This document shows positions 61,542-64,000 of a stretch of DNA of 64,000 nt, in pieces (within the stretch, counting starts at the first letter, position 1; every line of letters begins with the position of its first letter). Source of the DNA: an uncultured Pelagibacteraceae bacterium. Its GTDB lineage: Bacteria; Pseudomonadota; Alphaproteobacteria; Pelagibacterales; Pelagibacteraceae. A model generated the notes under the pieces. It was not told where the DNA came from. It made no database searches and was given only the letters and a program-made list of their open reading frames with translations. The position numbers and the translations under genes are program-made. The stretch is taken from contig CACLBB010000002.1 of NCBI GenBank assembly GCA_902605035.1, forward strand, positions 48,454-112,453, read 5' to 3'.

Positions 61542-61922
61542 ATGAAAAAACTTTTTATTGTATTAATTTTAACTACGTTTTCCTCAGCTTACGCTGGAGG
61601 ACACATAACTAAAAAACAAAAAGAAGAAACTATACAGTGTCTTGGACATTATAGTGCAACGGCAGTTTTACCTGCTGATACAATCGAAGTAACAGATATG
61701 GAAATGGCTTTAGCTTCAGTTAAAGTTATTAGATCATTTCTTCAAAAAGAGCAAATTAGTGATGATGAGATGAACAAAGGCATGAATGAACATGTAGACA
61801 AAGTTTATGGAAAACCATTTGATAAGGGTATGAACGATAAGTGTAATAAATTTATCTACAAACTAATTCCTGGTTCAAAAGAAGAAATAGAAAAACTATC
61901 TAGAACTATTTACGCAGGTTAA
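61542..61922 (+). CDS. Small secreted protein, first gene of a micro-gene operon
   Basis: A 126-aa protein with a signal peptide (KLFIVLILTTFSSAYAGG) and a mature part that is mostly helical (QKEETIQCLGHYSATAVLP, DKGMNDKCNKFIYKLIP; two cysteines that may pair). Family unknown. It is preceded by AAAGGAGC. It starts the run of short genes up to 63871. Confidence 0.75.
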   Translation: MKKLFIVLILTTFSSAYAGGHITKKQKEETIQCLGHYSATAVLPADTIEVTDMEMALASVKVIRSFLQKEQISDDEMNKGMNEHVDKVYGKPFDKGMNDKCNKFIYKLIPGSKEEIEKLSRTIYAG

Positions 61923-61925
61923 TTG

Positions 61926-62213
61926 ATGAGTGGATATGTTATTGCCAATATTAATGTTAAAAATCCTGAGGCCTACAAAGAGTATGTTGGCAAAGTAAAA
62001 CCAACTGTAGAAAAATTTGGAGGAGAATATCTAGTAAGAAACGGAGAATTTAAAGTTATCGATGGCGAATGGAAGCATCCAAGAACTGTTGTAATTAAAT
62101 TCCCAACTTATGAAAAGGCATGGGAGTGGTATAATTCTGAGGAATATAAACCTATTAAACCAATTCGATTAGCAAACTCAGTGGCTAATGGAATAATAAT
62201 TAAAGGAGTATAA
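61926..62213 (+). CDS. DUF1330 family protein
   Basis: A 95-aa dimeric alpha-beta barrel protein, from ATG 61926 (the TTG at 61923 is less likely). It reads SGYVIANINVKNPEAYKEYVGKVKPTVEKFGGEYLVRNGEFKVIDGEWKHPRTVVIKFPTYEKAWEWYNSEEYKPIKPIR, a clear DUF1330 pattern. The biochemical role is unknown. Confidence 0.9.
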   Translation: MSGYVIANINVKNPEAYKEYVGKVKPTVEKFGGEYLVRNGEFKVIDGEWKHPRTVVIKFPTYEKAWEWYNSEEYKPIKPIRLANSVANGIIIKGV

Positions 62214-62214
62214 T

Positions 62215-62505
62215 ATGATAGTAAAAATAGAGGGACCAATCGCTACTTTTGCAAAGTGGAAAGCGATGGTTCACAGCAATTCAGAAAAGATTAAAAAATA
62301 CGGTATGACATTTCTTTATGCTGGAACAGAAAAAGATAATGACTCAAAAATCACTACCATTATAAGATTTGATACAATGGATGGTCTTAAAGCTTTTAAG
62401 GCTGATGAAGAACTTCATAAAGAAAGAGCAGCAGCTGGAGTAGTCTTAGAGAAGTCAGTTACGACTCCAATGGGTGAAGACCTTTTGGAACAATATAAAG
62501 GATAA
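62215..62505 (+). CDS. Small dimeric alpha-beta barrel-like protein
   Basis: A 96-aa protein with beta-alpha-beta-beta layout: MIVKIEGPIATFAKWKAMVHSNSEKIKKYGM, then TFLYAGTEKDNDSKITTIIRFDTMDGLKAFKADEELHKERAAAG. It looks like a DUF3764-type or stress-responsive barrel. Name not certain. It starts 1 nt after the DUF1330 gene. Confidence 0.7.
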   Translation: MIVKIEGPIATFAKWKAMVHSNSEKIKKYGMTFLYAGTEKDNDSKITTIIRFDTMDGLKAFKADEELHKERAAAGVVLEKSVTTPMGEDLLEQYKG

Positions 62506-62520
62506 CAAAAAGGAGAAAAT

Positions 62521-62808
62521 ATGAAAAATTATATGGTAACTCACACTTTTAAGTCTGTTGAAATGAAAAAAAAATTTACTGATACAGTCGCTTCTATGAA
62601 GATGGAAGATATTGTAAAGAGTATGAAAAGTGACAATGCTGCCTGTCAAATGACTTGGAATACACCGGGCGATACAATGGAAATGTTTTGCTGGTGGAAG
62701 GGAAAAGATGAGCAATCAATTATAAATCAATTAGGTCAAATGAATGATTTTTTTACTCCACATAAGTTTGTTGAGTGCACAGATCAAATCATGGACTATA
62801 ACGCATAG
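62521..62808 (+). CDS. Uncharacterised small protein
   Basis: A 95-aa protein with KNYMVTHTFKSVEMKKKFTDTVASMKMEDIVKS and an ACQMTWNTPGDTMEMFCWWKGKDEQSI stretch. The pattern could also be an alpha-beta barrel. I cannot name it. It is preceded by AAAAAGGAGAAA, a strong ribosome site. Confidence 0.75.
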   Translation: MKNYMVTHTFKSVEMKKKFTDTVASMKMEDIVKSMKSDNAACQMTWNTPGDTMEMFCWWKGKDEQSIINQLGQMNDFFTPHKFVECTDQIMDYNA

Positions 62809-62815
62809 GATATTT

Positions 62816-63232
62816 ATGATCGATAAATTTGGAAACGCTTTTTATTTAATAATCTACTTTGCTCATTTCATTATAGTTGGAAGTTACGCTTACCAATTAG
62901 TCTTTGATACTAAAAAATTTTTAAAGGGTAGGGGAGTTGATAAAACCGCAACTTTAATTACAAGATTTGCAGGTTCATTCATGATCGCAATTGTTCTAAT
63001 GGCAATTTATGTTGCTTTTATAAGATCGGGTGGTTTAGAAGCTACTTGGGCTTTTTTTAACTTAGTTTTTATAATAAATGTTTCAATATTAGTTGTAAAT
63101 TTTTATACATTGAAAATTGATAAAACAGGTTTGACTAAAAAAACCAGAAACGATGGAATATATGCTCCAATCGTTCTTGTTATTATCAGTGCTCTTCTTT
63201 GTTACGGTTTAGCTGATACAATTTACGTTTGA
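62816..63232 (+). CDS. Four-helix membrane protein
   Basis: A 138-aa protein from ATG 62816 (an upstream in-frame start overlaps the previous gene and lacks a ribosome site). Four hydrophobic stretches are near residues 10-29, 49-69, 76-95 and 116-134. Family unknown. Overlaps the neighbouring gene start region by a few bases and is co-transcribed. Confidence 0.75.
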   Translation: MIDKFGNAFYLIIYFAHFIIVGSYAYQLVFDTKKFLKGRGVDKTATLITRFAGSFMIAIVLMAIYVAFIRSGGLEATWAFFNLVFIINVSILVVNFYTLKIDKTGLTKKTRNDGIYAPIVLVIISALLCYGLADTIYV

Positions 63233-63240
63233 GGAGATAT

Positions 63241-63534
63241 ATGGCAAAGTTTATGAACATTGTTAGATGCAAAGTTAAATCATCTAACAGAGAAGAATAT
63301 TTAAAAAAAATAGATGAGATGCCAAAATTCGATGGGCAGATTTCAGCCAAGTATGTTGAAACGAAACCTAACGAATTTTTTATGATTGGCGAATGGAATT
63401 CTGAAGATGACATTGCTAAAGCAAGACCAAAAATGATTGAATTTTTGGACTCGCTTAGGCACACTTTAGAAGAACTGTCATCAGATTTGGGAGTAACAGA
63501 TCCTCACTCTGGTACAGTTATAATCGAGAAATAG
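63241..63534 (+). CDS. ABM-type (antibiotic biosynthesis monooxygenase-like) protein
   Basis: A 97-aa protein from ATG 63241, preceded by AGGAGATAT. KFMNIVRCKVKSSNREEYLKKI, FMIGEWNSEDDIAKARPKMIEFLDSLR are the paired beta-strand and helix elements of the ABM barrel. The exact activity (haem or quinone turnover, or none) is unknown. Confidence 0.75.
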   Translation: MAKFMNIVRCKVKSSNREEYLKKIDEMPKFDGQISAKYVETKPNEFFMIGEWNSEDDIAKARPKMIEFLDSLRHTLEELSSDLGVTDPHSGTVIIEK

Positions 63535-63547
63535 GAAAGGGGTAACA

Positions 63548-63871
63548 ATGGCAAAATTTTATACACTTGGATGTTACACAGCTAAAGGTCTTGGAGGATT
63601 TGTAAGTAATCCGTCTACAGACAGAAAAGCTGCTACATCTGCACTTGCTGCTTCTGTGGGAGCTAAAGTAACTCAATATTCAGGCCTAAGAGGAAAATAT
63701 GATTTTATGGCAGTCATTGAGGGAACTTTTGAACAAGCTGCTGCAGCTGCAATGGTTGCTGTTTCTAGTGGTGCTGTTTCAGATTTTACAATTTTAGAAG
63801 ATGTAGATCTAAATGAGATAGCTAAAACTGCTCAGAAAATGGCCTCATCATACAAAGAGCCAGGAAAATAA
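63548..63871 (+). CDS. GYD-domain protein
   Basis: A 107-aa protein with the GYD-type sequence: FYTLGCYTAKGLGGFVSNPSTDRKAATSALAASVGAKVTQYSGLRGKYDFMAVIEG. It is a small alpha-beta barrel of unknown function. It is the last gene of the operon, preceded by AAAGGGGTAAC. Confidence 0.87.
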   Translation: MAKFYTLGCYTAKGLGGFVSNPSTDRKAATSALAASVGAKVTQYSGLRGKYDFMAVIEGTFEQAAAAAMVAVSSGAVSDFTILEDVDLNEIAKTAQKMASSYKEPGK

Positions 63872-63881
63872 TTATTTCCTG
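63861..63881 (+). repeat. Short hairpin at the end of the GYD gene
   Basis: CAGGAAA (63861-63867) pairs with TTTCCTG (63875-63881) around ATAATTA, which holds the stop codon. There is no T run after it, so it is a weak terminator at best. Confidence 0.4.
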
Positions 63882-63898
63882 TAGTTAATACATTTTAA

Positions 63899-63952
63899 GG
63901 TATCAGTGAATTTTATTTGATTTTTATATTTAGATTTTATTTCACTGATACC
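63899..63952. repeat. 12-bp inverted repeat with a long AT loop after the micro-gene operon
   Basis: GGTATCAGTGAA (63899-63910) is matched exactly by TTCACTGATACC (63941-63952), separated by 30 nt of AT-rich DNA. It may be an operon-ending hairpin or a protein site for the next gene beyond the window. The rest of 63872-64000 holds no gene I can support. Confidence 0.7.
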
Positions 63953-64000
63953 AAATTTAATTTCTTTATTACTCATGTTTAATAAGCACGAAATGTATCT

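Noticed and set aside
1..64000. CRISPR arrays, insertion sequences, prophage genes or tRNA genes.
   Set aside because: No regularly spaced repeats, transposase or integrase motifs, or cloverleaf sequences with conserved T-loop were seen on reading through the window.

Overview
This window is a compact, AT-rich, gene-dense bacterial chromosome segment with very short intergenic gaps, many 1-10 nt gene overlaps and frequent TTG/GTG/ATG coupling. The gene set points strongly to the SAR11 clade (Pelagibacterales, Alphaproteobacteria): a glycine riboswitch in front of gcvT-gcvH-gcvP, the aprM-aprB-aprA sulfite-oxidising module, sulfonate catabolism genes, a TRAP transporter, DUF1330/GYD small proteins and the general streamlining. 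No insertion sequence, prophage, CRISPR array, tRNA or rRNA was seen. The longest stretch without a protein gene is about 235 nt (36361-36595), and it appears to hold a structured RNA. No gap exceeds 300 nt.

Layout. 1-570: 3' end of an outer-membrane beta-barrel gene, then a bidirectional terminator. 624-5150: glycine cleavage operon (gcvT-gcvH-gcvP, minus strand) under a tandem glycine riboswitch. 5187-8954: DMT and MATE transporters, a TerC-type protein and a GT2 glycosyltransferase. 9030-24569: a light/oxidative-stress neighbourhood with an FAD amine-oxidase-like protein, DUF1365, cyclopropane-fatty-acid-synthase family enzyme, DUF3833 lipoprotein, Fe-superoxide dismutase, SDRs, TspO, HPP, MsrA, a truncated or rearranged photolyase-like protein, a cNMP/acyltransferase/SGNH fusion, and the trio photolyase-DCC-DUF2256. 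24566-39879: housekeeping and regulation (hisI, folE, acuI-like reductase, LysR, an S2P protease, HU, ammonium transporter, rhodanese, RecX, CysQ, MnmA, cystathionine lyase, MFS). 40066-60554: a sulfur-centred island. 60551-63871: a GT17 enzyme and an operon of very small proteins, several with the dimeric alpha-beta barrel look.

How the genes fit together. The island at 40-60.5 kb can be read as one pathway. A TRAP transporter (55159-58274) imports a C2/C3 sulfonate. HpsN-like (58264), a zinc alcohol dehydrogenase (59550) and an SDR (52070) would oxidise dihydroxypropanesulfonate to sulfolactate. SuyA/SuyB-like proteins (47067, 45896) would split sulfolactate to pyruvate and sulfite. A GMC flavoprotein (53418) plus Xsc (47426) would turn isethionate into acetyl phosphate and sulfite. 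AprM/AprB/AprA (41201-44362) would oxidise sulfite to adenylylsulfate, and a TauE/SafE exporter (44760) would remove sulfite or other sulfur anions. A tiny HxGH nucleotidyltransferase (40752) just upstream of apr is a candidate for the adenylyl-transfer step. The linkage and substrates are inference; the family calls are from sequence motifs.

The most unusual items are a CADD-like haem-oxygenase-fold protein (40066) that keeps the diiron and self-sacrifice residues of the chlamydial para-aminobenzoate synthase, the structured RNA near 36430-36597, several missed small genes (DUF2256, a CxxC micro-protein, a 42-aa membrane peptide, a 27-aa polybasic protein), and an apparent A8 frameshift at the start of hisI.
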